DNA of 64,000 nt from positions 496,001 to 560,000 of the forward strand of contig CAVSJR010000003.1 in NCBI GenBank assembly GCA_963728285.1. Reading direction: 5' to 3'. The notes beneath the pieces are model-generated. The model made no database searches and was not told where the DNA came from. It was given only the letters and a program-made list of their open reading frames with translations. The translations under genes and the position numbers were made by a program. This document shows positions 46,790 to 54,958 of this stretch, piece by piece. This DNA comes from CAVSJR01 sp963728285 (GTDB lineage Bacteria; Actinomycetota; UBA4738; HRBIN12). How positions within the stretch are numbered: the stretch's first letter is position 1; each line of letters starts with the position of its first letter.

Positions 46790-47163
46790 CGCGGCTCGAT
46801 GAGCTCCAGCCGGTTGCCGAAGGGGTCGCGGACGTAGATGCGCTCGAACCCCTCGATCGGCACGGTGTCGCTGACCTTGAAGCCGGCCGCCTCCACGCGC
46901 TCTCGCAACTCATCGAGGCCGACCACGAGGAAGGCGGGGTGTGCCTTCACGGCCGGCTGGAAGCCGTCCTCCACCCCGAGATGCACCTCGAGCGTGCCCG
47001 AGCGGAACCACACCCCGCCGCGCGGAGAGAGCTCGTCGGGCTTCGGCATCGGCTCGAGCCCCAGCACGCGTCCGTAGAAATGGATCGCGGCCTCGTCCTC
47101 CCCGTCCGGCATGGCGAGCTGCACATGGTGGATGCCGGTCAGGCGATGCTCGGTGCTCGTCAC
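46786..47163 (-). CDS. VOC-family (glyoxalase-like) protein 2
   Basis: A 125-aa paralogue of the adjacent gene (LTGIHHVQLAMPDGEDEAAI, FRSGTLEVHLGVEDGFQPAV, IYVRDPFGNRLELIEPR). The high similarity and end-to-end ATGA overlap point to a tandem duplication. The metal-site His and Glu residues are kept in both, so both may be active, perhaps as a heterodimer. Starts 67 bases after the nrdJ stop. Confidence 0.85.
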   Translation of the reverse strand: MTSTEHRLTGIHHVQLAMPDGEDEAAIHFYGRVLGLEPMPKPDELSPRGGVWFRSGTLEVHLGVEDGFQPAVKAHPAFLVVGLDELRERVEAAGFKVSDTVPIEGFERIYVRDPFGNRLELIEPR

Positions 47164-47230
47164 GCTGCCTCCCTACCGATGCGATGAGGACCGGGGCCGA
47201 AGCCCCGATCCTCTCCGGGACGGCGCTAGC

Positions 47231-50020
47231 TTACGAGCAACCGCTGGTGGATCCGCAACTCGAGCAGACGTAGCAGGAGCCTGCCGGCTGCATCTTCGAG
47301 CCACACGCGTAGCAGAGCGGGGCATCCGACGCGATCGAGGACGAGGCCCGGCGCTTGTCCTCCGGCACCTTCGGGGCGAGCTCGATGGGCTGGGACGACG
47401 AGGCCGGGGCGACCGATCCGCCCGGGGTCGGGTCGACGCTCCCATCCTCCGCCGGCAGCTCCGCCTGCTTGGGCGCGTACTCGGCCGCTGCGGCCTTGCG
47501 CTCCTCGATCGTCTTGATCCCCAGCGCCTCCCGCTGCTCGGGCGGCAGGTAGTCCATGGCGAGGCGCCGGAACACGTAGTCGACGAGCGACGAGGCGAAC
47601 CGGATGTCGGGGTCGTTGGTCATCCCCGAGGGCTCGAAGCGCGTGTTGATGAACTTCTCGACGTAGGTCTCGAGCGGCACGCCGTACTGGAGCGCGATCG
47701 AGACCGCGATCGCGAAGGCGTCCATCACCCCGGAGAGCGTGGAGCCCTGCTTCGCCACCTTGAGGAAGATCTCGCCGATGCCGTCGTCGGGATACTCCCC
47801 CGCGGTGATGTAGCCCTCGGCGTCGCCGACCTGGAACGACGTCGTGCGCGACGGCCGTGATTGCGGAAGCCTGCGCCGAACCGGCTGCGCGAGCGTCCCC
47901 GGCTCCTCGACGGCCGCGACCTTCTTGTCGGCCGACAGCGGCTGCGCGACCTTGCAGTTGTCGCGGTAGATCGCCACCGCCTTCAACCCCAGCTTCCACG
48001 ACTGGACGAGGAGCTCCTCGACCTCCTCGACCGTCGCCGTCTCCGGCATGTTGACGGTCTTGGAGATCGCGCCGGAGATGAAGGGCTGTGCCGCGGCCAT
48101 CATGCGCACGTGCCCCATGTAGTGGATCGCCTCCGCTCCCATGGAGGTATCGAACACTGGGTAGTGCTCCTCCTTCAGATGGGGCGCTCCGTCGACGGAG
48201 TTGTTCTCCGCCACGTAGGCGACGATGTCGACCGACTGCTCCGGCGTGTAGCCGAGCCGGGCCAGCGCCCGGGGCACCGTCTGGTTCACGATCTGCATGG
48301 TGCCCCCGCCGACGAGCTTCTTCGTCTTCACCAGCGCGAGGTCGGGCTCGATCCCGGTCGTGTCGCAATCCATCATGAGCCCGATCGTGCCGGTCGGCGC
48401 GAGCACGCTGGCCTGCGCGTTGCGGAACCCGTGCTCCTCTCCGAGCACGATGGCCTCGTCCCAGCTGTTCCTCGCCGCCGAGAGCAGACCCTCGGGAACC
48501 AGGTCGGGATCGATCTCATCCGCCGCGGCTCGGTGCTTTCGCATGACGCGGAGCATCGGGTCCCGGTTCGGCGCGAAGCCCGCGAACGGGCCCGTCACCT
48601 CCGCGATCTTCGCGCTCGTGCGGTACGCGTGGCCCGTCATCAGCGCCGTGAGTGCGCCGGCCCACGCGCGACCGGCGTCGGAGTCATAGGGCAGTCCACG
48701 GGCCATGAGCAGGGCGCCGAGGTTCGCGTAGCCGAGCCCGAGCTGGCGGAACGCCTTCGCGTTGCGCTCGATCTTGTCGGTCGGGTAGCTCGAGTTCCCG
48801 ACGATGATCTCCTGCGCCGTGAACACGATCTCCACCGCATGCTTGAAGCTCGCGACGTCGAAGATGCCGTCCTCGTCCATGAACGTGAGGAGATTCAGCG
48901 ACGCCAGGTTGCACGCCGAGTTGTCCAGGTGCATGTACTCACTACACGGGTTCGAGGCGTTGATCCGCCCCGACGCCGGGCACGTGTGCCACTCGTTGAT
49001 CGTCGTGTCGAACTGCATGCCGGGGTCCGCGCACTCCCACGCCGCCTGGGCGATGTCGCGCATGAGATCCCGAGCGCGCATCGTCTCGAGCGCCTCGTCG
49101 GTGAGCACGGCCTTCAGCTTCCAGTCGCGATCGTCTTGGAACGCCTGCATGAACTCGTCGGTCACCCGGACGGAGTTGTTGGCGTTCTGATACTGGATCG
49201 AGTGCGAGTCCCTGCCGTCGAGGTCCATGTCGAAGCCGGCGTCGCGCAGCGCACGCGCCTTCTTCTCCTCGTTGGACTTGCACCAGATGAACTCGCGGAC
49301 GTCGGGGTGATCGGCGTCGAGGACCACCATCTTCGCGGCCCGACGGGTCTTGCCGCCCGACTTGATCGTCCCCGCGCTCGCGTCGGCGCCCCGCATGAAC
49401 GACACCGGGCCGGATGCGGTCCCGCCGCCGGCCAGCGACTCCTTCGAGGAGCGGATCCGCGACAGGTTGATCCCAGACCCGGAGCCGCCCTTGAAGATCG
49501 TGCCCTCCTCCACGTACCAGTTCAGGATCGAGCTCATCGTGTCGTCCACGGCGAGGATGTAGCACGCAGCGCACTGCTGCGGGGTGTTCGGCACGCCGAC
49601 GTTGAACCACACGGGCGAATTGAAGGCCGCCTTCTGGTTGACGAGGAGATGGGTCAGCTCGTCGGCGAAGACCTGGGCATCGTCCTCGCCCTCGAAGTAG
49701 CCGTCCTTGCTCCCCCACCCGCGGATCGTGTCCACGACTCGGCCGACGAGCTGGCGGACGCTGGACTCGCGCTCGGGCGTGCCCAGCGGGCCGCGGAAGT
49801 ACTTCTGCGCGACGATGTTGGTCGCGTTCTGCGACCAGGTTCGCGGGAACTCCACGTCCCGCTGCTCGAAGGCGTTGCCGCCCTCCTTGAAGTTGGGGAT
49901 GACCGCGTCTCGGGTCTCCCACTCCACGTCCTCGTAGGGGTGTCTGCCCTCCGTGGTGAAGTAGCGCCGGAACCGGAGCCCTCTGTGGATGATCTGCACG
50001 TCGCCCTCTCTCGTCGTCAC
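47231..50020 (-). CDS. nrdJ: Vitamin B12-dependent (class II) ribonucleotide reductase
   Basis: Intact 929-aa adenosylcobalamin-dependent RNR that makes deoxyribonucleotides with or without oxygen. Motifs: AAFNSPVWFNVGVPNTPQQC, ACYILAVDDTMSSILNWYVE, GSGSGINLSRIRSSKE, INASNPCSEYMHLDNSACNL (finger-loop Cys and active-site Asn/Glu) and ASVLAPTGTIGLMMDCDTTG. The C-terminus has a CYACGSKM...CYVCSSCG zinc-ribbon tail typical of long NrdJ forms, which probably re-reduces the active site. GTG start at 50020. Two NrdR-box-like sites lie 100-145 bases upstream. Its perfect frame over 2.8 kb contrasts with the frameshifted genes elsewhere. Confidence 0.97.
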   Translation of the reverse strand: MTTREGDVQIIHRGLRFRRYFTTEGRHPYEDVEWETRDAVIPNFKEGGNAFEQRDVEFPRTWSQNATNIVAQKYFRGPLGTPERESSVRQLVGRVVDTIRGWGSKDGYFEGEDDAQVFADELTHLLVNQKAAFNSPVWFNVGVPNTPQQCAACYILAVDDTMSSILNWYVEEGTIFKGGSGSGINLSRIRSSKESLAGGGTASGPVSFMRGADASAGTIKSGGKTRRAAKMVVLDADHPDVREFIWCKSNEEKKARALRDAGFDMDLDGRDSHSIQYQNANNSVRVTDEFMQAFQDDRDWKLKAVLTDEALETMRARDLMRDIAQAAWECADPGMQFDTTINEWHTCPASGRINASNPCSEYMHLDNSACNLASLNLLTFMDEDGIFDVASFKHAVEIVFTAQEIIVGNSSYPTDKIERNAKAFRQLGLGYANLGALLMARGLPYDSDAGRAWAGALTALMTGHAYRTSAKIAEVTGPFAGFAPNRDPMLRVMRKHRAAADEIDPDLVPEGLLSAARNSWDEAIVLGEEHGFRNAQASVLAPTGTIGLMMDCDTTGIEPDLALVKTKKLVGGGTMQIVNQTVPRALARLGYTPEQSVDIVAYVAENNSVDGAPHLKEEHYPVFDTSMGAEAIHYMGHVRMMAAAQPFISGAISKTVNMPETATVEEVEELLVQSWKLGLKAVAIYRDNCKVAQPLSADKKVAAVEEPGTLAQPVRRRLPQSRPSRTTSFQVGDAEGYITAGEYPDDGIGEIFLKVAKQGSTLSGVMDAFAIAVSIALQYGVPLETYVEKFINTRFEPSGMTNDPDIRFASSLVDYVFRRLAMDYLPPEQREALGIKTIEERKAAAAEYAPKQAELPAEDGSVDPTPGGSVAPASSSQPIELAPKVPEDKRRASSSIASDAPLCYACGSKMQPAGSCYVCSSCGSTSGCS

Positions 50021-50118
50021 GTGGACAACCCCCCTCTTCCCCCGCGAGCAAGCAGCGGAACTTCGAATTACAGAGCCGTGATTCTGCCTCGGGGAGGATT
50101 CGCGGTCAAGGGTTTGGA

Positions 50119-50166
50119 CCGAAGATATAGTGCCAAGATCGCCAGTTTACCACCACATATAGTGAT
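50119..50166 (-). promoter_or_regulatory. Tandem NrdR boxes upstream of nrdJ
   Basis: Two similar sites, CCGAAGATATAGTGCC (50119-50134) and CACCACATATAGTGAT (50151-50166), resemble the NrdR consensus ACACTATATATAGTGT on either strand. Their centres are 32 bases apart, about three helical turns, as expected for cooperative NrdR binding. They precede nrdJ and abut the 3' end of nrdR, so NrdR probably represses the reductase gene next to it. Confidence 0.7.
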
Positions 50167-50639
50167 TACTGGCGCCGCTTGGCCGGCTCCTTCTTCTCGA
50201 GGAGCAACCCGAGCTCATGCTCGAAATCGGTGATCTCCTGGAAGTCCTTGTACACGCTCGCGAACCGCATGTAGGCGACCTGGTCGAGCTGCTTCAGCCC
50301 CGCGAGGACCTCGAAGCCGACGTCCTGCGAGGTCACCTCGGGGCCCCGTGAGCGGAGGCGTTCCCCCACCCGGTCGGCCAGCGCCGCGACCTCGTGCTCG
50401 GCGACCGGCCGGTTCGCGAGGGCTTTTCTCAGTCCGGAGAGAACCTTTTCGCGGTCGTAGGGCTCCCTGAGGCCGCCGCGCTTGGTCACCATGAGGCCGA
50501 GCTCCTCGATCCGCTCGAAGGTGGTGTACCGGCGCCCGCACGATCCGCACTCGCGCCGCCGGCGGATCGTCGAGCCGTGCTCGGCGGGGCGGGAATCCAC
50601 CACCCTGTCGTCGTCGTGGTTGCACCAGGGGCATCGCAT
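50166..50639 (-). CDS. nrdR: Transcriptional repressor NrdR
   Basis: Intact 157-aa regulator. N-terminal zinc ribbon MRCPWCNHDDDRVVDSR with RECGSCGRRYTTFERIE (four Cys), then the ATP-cone (VTKRGGLREPYDREKVLSGL, RKALANRPV) that senses dATP/ATP. It represses RNR genes when dATP is plentiful. The ATG at 50639 was chosen because the family starts MRCP; an upstream in-frame start would add MWRVR. It is followed at once by the NrdR boxes of nrdJ. Confidence 0.96.
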   Translation of the reverse strand: MRCPWCNHDDDRVVDSRPAEHGSTIRRRRECGSCGRRYTTFERIEELGLMVTKRGGLREPYDREKVLSGLRKALANRPVAEHEVAALADRVGERLRSRGPEVTSQDVGFEVLAGLKQLDQVAYMRFASVYKDFQEITDFEHELGLLLEKKEPAKRRQ

Positions 50640-50697
50640 ACGCACACGCCACAAGATGTTGTGGCGCTCGGCACGCTATCTCCAGGATGTGGCCACG

Positions 50698-50994
50698 TCA
50701 ACCGGTCACGGGGACGATCAGCGTCTGACCGGGAACGATGTTCGCCGAGCCGAGGTCGTTCGCGTCGGCGATGGCATCGACGAGCGGGCGAGGGTCGTCG
50801 CCACGCGCCTCGTGCTCTGCGATCGCCCAGAGCGTGTCGCCGGCCTTCACGACGTAGCGATGGCGGGCGACGAGCTGCTGCTCTCCTTGGGGAGAGCCCG
50901 AGGCCGAGGCCGCGGTGCCCGCGAACCCCGCGACGATCCCGAGTCCCAGCAGGGCCGCCCCGACCCGCCTCCGGCGAACGCGTGTTCGATTCAT
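50698..50994 (-). CDS. Secreted or membrane-anchored LysM protein
   Basis: Intact 98-aa protein with a basic N-terminus and one hydrophobic segment (VGAALLGLGIVAGFAGTAAS) acting as signal peptide or anchor, then a single LysM domain (RYVVKAGDTLWAIAEHEA, LVDAIADANDLGSANIVPGQ, TLIVPVTG). LysM binds peptidoglycan. Similar small LysM genes next to lexA (for example yneA-type) block cell division during the SOS response. The two SOS-box-like sites upstream fit that idea, though the size and position alone do not prove it. Confidence 0.85.
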   Translation of the reverse strand: MNRTRVRRRRVGAALLGLGIVAGFAGTAASASGSPQGEQQLVARHRYVVKAGDTLWAIAEHEARGDDPRPLVDAIADANDLGSANIVPGQTLIVPVTG

Positions 50995-51010
50995 GAAGCT
51001 CGAGTCTCCT

Positions 51011-51054
51011 CGAACGTCCGTTCGGAGTCAAGGCCTCACCCGAACATATGTTTG
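51011..51054. promoter_or_regulatory. Two LexA/SOS-box-like palindromes between the LysM gene and lexA
   Basis: CGAACGTCCGTTCG (51011-51024) is a perfect GAAC-N4-GTTC palindrome, and CGAACATATGTTTG (51041-51054) is a one-mismatch version of the Gram-positive SOS box. They lie 30 bases apart in the 107-base region between the divergent LysM and lexA genes, so LexA could control both genes and itself. Confidence 0.8.
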
Positions 51055-51101
51055 AATCCGTCGTCCCCCCGTGCTAGCGTCCGCCCGACGGGGAGGGGGA
51101 C

Positions 51102-51710
51102 ATGGACGAAGACCTCACGGCACGGCAGCAGCGGATCCTCGAGTTCATCGGCGACACCGTGCGCGAGCGCGGCTATCCGCCCACCGTGCGGGAGATCGGC
51201 GAGGCGGTGGGGCTGACCTCCTCCTCCAGCGTCCACAGCCAGCTCGCGAACCTGCAGCGCAAGGGGCTCCTGCACAAGGATCCGACGAAGCCCAGGGCGA
51301 TCCAGATCGACGAGCCACGGGTGGAGGGGGCGGTCGTTCCCGTCCTCGGCCGGATCGCCGCCGGCGCCCCCGTCCTGGCCTCGGAGCACGTGGAGGAGTA
51401 CCTCACGGTCCCGATGGGGTTCGTCGACGGCGTCGACCACTTCGCGCTGCGGGTGACGGGCGACTCGATGATCGATGCCGGCATCCTCGACGGCGACACG
51501 GTGGTCGTCCGCCGCCAGGACTCCGCGAAGACCGGTGACATCGTCGCCGCGCTGCTTCCCGGCCCGGCCGAGGACGAGGCGACGGTGAAGCGTCTCCGAC
51601 TCGAGAAGGGCCGCGTCATCCTCGTCCCCGAGAACCCGGCCCTCGAGCCATTCGAGATGGCCGACGGATCCATCCTCGGCGTGGTGGTGGCAGTGTTGCG
51701 AAAGCTCTAA
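51102..51710 (+). CDS. lexA: SOS repressor LexA
   Basis: Intact 202-aa repressor. N-terminal winged helix (TARQQRILEFIGDTVRERGY, PPTVREIGEAVGLTSSSSVH), cleavage site IAAGAPVLAS (Ala-Gly), catalytic Ser in RVTGDSMIDAGILDGD and Lys in EDEATVKRLRLEKG. It binds SOS boxes and self-cleaves when RecA filaments form. The ATG at 51102 follows a GGGGAGGGGG ribosome site. recA lies 11 kb away in the same window. Confidence 0.97.
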   Translation: MDEDLTARQQRILEFIGDTVRERGYPPTVREIGEAVGLTSSSSVHSQLANLQRKGLLHKDPTKPRAIQIDEPRVEGAVVPVLGRIAAGAPVLASEHVEEYLTVPMGFVDGVDHFALRVTGDSMIDAGILDGDTVVVRRQDSAKTGDIVAALLPGPAEDEATVKRLRLEKGRVILVPENPALEPFEMADGSILGVVVAVLRKL

Positions 51711-51723
51711 GCTCGCGCGAACC

Positions 51724-52721
51724 ATGGCAAAGGAACAGCGACCCGCCACGGCGCTCGAGCGCGCGATCCGGTCCCAGCCGGAGGAGCTGGCGCGGATCGC
51801 CGCACAGACCCCCGTTCATGCCGCGGTGGAGCGACTGCATCGCGCCCACCGGATCTGGCTCGTGGGCACGGGAACGAGCCAGCATGCGGCCGAGCTCGGC
51901 GCCGCCATGCTGAACGAGGCCGGCCGGGCCGCACAGGCCGTGCCCTCGATGCACTTCGTGACGTGGGCGCCGCACGTCGCCCAGCACGACGGCGTGGTGG
52001 TCATCAGCCACAACGCCGGGGACGAGACGGCCTACGCGGCGACGGCACGCCTGCAGTCGCTCGAGGCAGGGCTTCGAGTGGTCTCGATCACCCGGCAGGG
52101 GCGCGGGCTTCCGGAGGCGGTCGAGACCGTCCCGAAGGAGCAGTCGCACACCTACACCGCGAGCTATACCGGGGCCCTCATGATCCTGGCAAAGATCGCC
52201 GCCGAGATGGGCGCCGACTCGTTCTCCGCCGAAGCCCTTGCGGCGGTGAGCGGAGCGGCCTCCCTCGCGATCGCCGACTCCGGCGTCGACGCGATTCCGC
52301 AGCCGAACCGCCTGCTCGTGATCGCCGGCGTGGGGCCGGCGTCGGTCACGGCCCGCGAGGGCGCGTTGAAGGTGCGGGAGGCGGCGCGGTTTCCGGCCGA
52401 GGGCTACGACGCCGAATACCTGCTGCACGGCTCCGCCGTCCCACTCGCCGGGGAGGATCGCCTCGTGTTCGTGCAGCCCCCCGACGACAACGGGTTCCTC
52501 CCGGCCATGGCGAAGGCCGCGGAAGGGAGCCGGGGTCCCCACGTCCATGGTGACCGAGCCCTCGGATCTTCCGACCGCTGCTCGCGCAGATCCCCCTCAC
52601 CATCCGGCTGCAGCTGCTCGCGCTCCGGTACGCGACCGAGCGGGGCTTCGATCCCGATCTCGTGATCGATGGGCCGTGGGCCGACGAGACCCTCTGGACG
52701 ATCGGGGCTCCGAAGCTCTGA
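51724..52721 (+). CDS. SIS-domain sugar-phosphate protein, GlmS-isomerase-like (two frameshifts)
   Basis: About 332 aa with two SIS domains, as in the isomerase half of glucosamine-6-phosphate synthase. First: RAHRIWLVGTGTSQHAAELG, VVVISHNAGDETAYAATARL. Second: NRLLVIAGVGPASVTAREGA, KVREAARFPAEGYDAEYLLH. Near 52535 and 52575 single-base shifts move reading to AGVPTSMVTEPSDLP and then QIPLTIRLQLLALRYATERG, FDPDLVIDGPWADETLWTIG to TGA 52719-52721. The glutaminase domain is missing, so it may isomerise or de-aminate an amino sugar phosphate, or only bind it. Starts 13 bases after lexA. Confidence 0.82.
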
Positions 52722-52733
52722 CCGACGCCTCGG

Positions 52734-54131
52734 CTAGGAGGGCGCCGGCCGGCGCCGCCCACCGGGCCGTCGCGCGCCATCCCCGCTCGCGCCGCGGCCG
52801 TCGATCTCGAGGTCGCGAACCGCCGCCAGCAGCCGATCGTCCACCCGAGCCCGTACGAGGGTGCCCTCCTGCTCGGCATCGGACGAGAGCACCTCCGCCT
52901 CGCGATACAGGCGGGCCGTCACCTCCTCGCGTCCGTACGGCACGAGCAGCGTGACCTCGACGGGGGGTCGTGGCAGCGTGTCGGCGGCCTGCTGCTCCAG
53001 GTCCTCGATCCCCTCGCCGGTGATCGCGGAGATCTCGACGGCGCCCGCGAACCGGCGACCGAGCGCCGCTCGCTCCGCCGGTGGGACCAGGTCGATCTTG
53101 TTGAGGGCGAGCACCTCGGGGATCGCCCCGGCACCGATCTCCCCGAGCACCTCGCGCACGGCGTCGATCTGGGTCGCGAGCTCCGGAGAGGATGCGTCCG
53201 CGACGTGGATCACGAGCGACGCGAGGGCCACCTCCTCGAGGGTCGAGCGGAAGGCCTCGACGAGATCGTGCGGGAGCTTGCCGACGAAGCCCACGGTGTC
53301 CGAGACCGTCGCATGGCGTCCGTTCGGCAGCGTGATACGCCTGGTCGTCGGATCGAGCGTCGCGAACAGCTGATCCGCCACCAGCGCATCCGAGCGAGCG
53401 ATGGCGTTCATCAGCGTCGACTTGCCGGCGTTCGTGTATCCCGCGATCGCGATCTGCGGAATGCCGGAACGCTGGCGCTGCGAACGCTTGATGTCGCGAG
53501 TCCTCGCGAGGTCGTCGATGTCGCGACGCAGCTTCGAGATCCGCCGGCGAATGTGCTGGCGGTCGACCTCCATCTTCGTCTCACCGGGGCCACGCGTGCC
53601 GATGCCGCCTCCGAGCCGCGACATGGCCTCACCCCAGCCTCGGAGGCGGGGCAGCAGGTAGTTGAGCTGCGCCAGCTCGACCTGCGCCTTGCCCTCTCGG
53701 GAGCGGGCGTGAAGGGCGAAGATGTCGAGGATCAGCGCGGTCCGATCGATCACCTTCACGCCGAGCTGCTCCTCGAGCGAACGCAGCTGGCCGGGCGAGA
53801 GCTCGTCGTCGAAGATGACCGCCTCGGCGCCGCTTCGGTGGACCCGGTCGTGGATCTGCCGGACCTTCCCCTTCCCGACGAACGTCGCCGGATCCGGATC
53901 GGAGCGAGACTGCACCACCCTCGCGACCGGCTCCGCCCCAGCCGAATCCGCCAGGGCCGCGAGCTCGTCGAGGTCCTCCTCGACGATGCCGGGACCGACG
54001 CCCACGAGGACGGCCTTCTCGCGCACGCGCGGACGCCACGTCGCCGACAGCGGCGACTCGAGGGTCGCCCGCTTGGCGGGCGCCGTCGTCGGATCGGTGC
54101 GGCCGTTGTCGCGGCCGCGGTCGTCGTTCAC
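52734..54131 (-). CDS. hflX: GTPase HflX
   Basis: Intact 465-aa ribosome-associated GTPase that splits stalled ribosomes under stress. N-terminal HflX domain (DPDPATFVGKGKVRQIHDRV, VIFDDELSPGQLRSLEEQLG, VKVIDRTALILDIFALHARS), GLGGGIGTRGPGETKMEVDR-like linker, G1 IAIAGYTNAGKSTLMNAIAR, G3 DTVGFVGKLPHDL and G4 ALNKIDLV. GTG at 54131 overlaps the dapD stop (GTGA). It is the last gene of the long leftward recA-to-hflX series. Confidence 0.95.
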   Translation of the reverse strand: MNDDRGRDNGRTDPTTAPAKRATLESPLSATWRPRVREKAVLVGVGPGIVEEDLDELAALADSAGAEPVARVVQSRSDPDPATFVGKGKVRQIHDRVHRSGAEAVIFDDELSPGQLRSLEEQLGVKVIDRTALILDIFALHARSREGKAQVELAQLNYLLPRLRGWGEAMSRLGGGIGTRGPGETKMEVDRQHIRRRISKLRRDIDDLARTRDIKRSQRQRSGIPQIAIAGYTNAGKSTLMNAIARSDALVADQLFATLDPTTRRITLPNGRHATVSDTVGFVGKLPHDLVEAFRSTLEEVALASLVIHVADASSPELATQIDAVREVLGEIGAGAIPEVLALNKIDLVPPAERAALGRRFAGAVEISAITGEGIEDLEQQAADTLPRPPVEVTLLVPYGREEVTARLYREAEVLSSDAEQEGTLVRARVDDRLLAAVRDLEIDGRGASGDGARRPGGRRRPAPS

Positions 54132-54958
54132 GAGGATTCCTCCATATACGCGTCGAGGCCGAAGTCGCGAAGCGTCTCGTTCAGACGAAGCTTCGACTCC
54201 GTTCGCTCCCCCCTGCGGCCGATGATCAGGCCGCACGGCAGCCCGTAGTCACCGGCGGCGAAGGCACGAGGCCGCGTCCCGGGGACGACGACCGACCGAG
54301 GGGGGACCTCTCCACGGTACTCGACCGGCTCGTCGCCGGTCACGTCGATGATCGGGGTATTCGAGGTCAGCACGACGCCCGCGCCGAGCACGGCCTCCCG
54401 CCCGACCCGCACACCCTCGACGATCACGCACCTCGAGCCGATGAACGCGCCGTCCTCGACGATCACCGGCTCCGCCTGCACCGGCTCGAGCACGCCGCCG
54501 ATGCCCACGCCGCCGGACAGGTGCACATTCGAGCCGACCTGCGCGCACGAGCCGACGGTCGCCCACGTGTCGACGAGCGTTCCGCCCCCGACCCACGCGC
54601 CGATGTTCACGTAGCTCGGCATCAGGATGACGCCGGGCGCCAAGTGGGCGCCGTAGCGTGCCGTCGCCGGTGGGACCACCCGAACGCCCGCGTCCTCGAA
54701 CCCGCGCTTCAACGGGATCTTGTCGAGGTACTCGAAGGGCCCGACCTCGAGGCGCTCCATCCGTCGCACGCGGAAGTACAGGAGCACCGCCATCTTCGCC
54801 CACTCGTTCACGACCCAGCCGCCGGCCGTCGGCTCCGCGACCCGAAGCTCGCCGGCGTCCAGCAGGGCGATGGCCTCCTCCACGGCCTCGGCATCGACGG
54901 CCCCGTCGGCCTGGGCGTAGGAGCTCTCGATCCGTTCGCGCAGATCGGTGGGGCTCAT
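54128..54958 (-). CDS. dapD: 2,3,4,5-tetrahydropyridine-2,6-dicarboxylate N-succinyltransferase
   Basis: Intact 276-aa left-handed beta-helix acyltransferase that adds succinyl from succinyl-CoA to tetrahydrodipicolinate in lysine/meso-DAP synthesis. Seen: VPPATARYGAHLAPGVILMP, SYVNIGAWVGGGTLVDTWAT, VGSCAQVGSNVHLSGGVGIG, GGVLEPVQAEPVIVEDGAFI and GLPCGLIIGRRGERTESKL. It resembles the proteobacterial DapD type rather than the separate mycobacterial one. The ATG at 54958 overlaps the dapC stop. Confidence 0.95.
   Translation of the reverse strand: MSPTDLRERIESSYAQADGAVDAEAVEEAIALLDAGELRVAEPTAGGWVVNEWAKMAVLLYFRVRRMERLEVGPFEYLDKIPLKRGFEDAGVRVVPPATARYGAHLAPGVILMPSYVNIGAWVGGGTLVDTWATVGSCAQVGSNVHLSGGVGIGGVLEPVQAEPVIVEDGAFIGSRCVIVEGVRVGREAVLGAGVVLTSNTPIIDVTGDEPVEYRGEVPPRSVVVPGTRPRAFAAGDYGLPCGLIIGRRGERTESKLRLNETLRDFGLDAYMEESS

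Noticed and set aside
50021..50165. Cobalamin riboswitch upstream of the B12-dependent reductase
   Set aside because: The leader is short and shows no B12-box-like core; the visible elements are NrdR boxes.
47861..50233. 790-codon open frame on the plus strand opposite nrdJ
   Set aside because: It is the antisense shadow of nrdJ, Arg/His/Leu-rich with no recognisable domain. nrdJ has every family motif.
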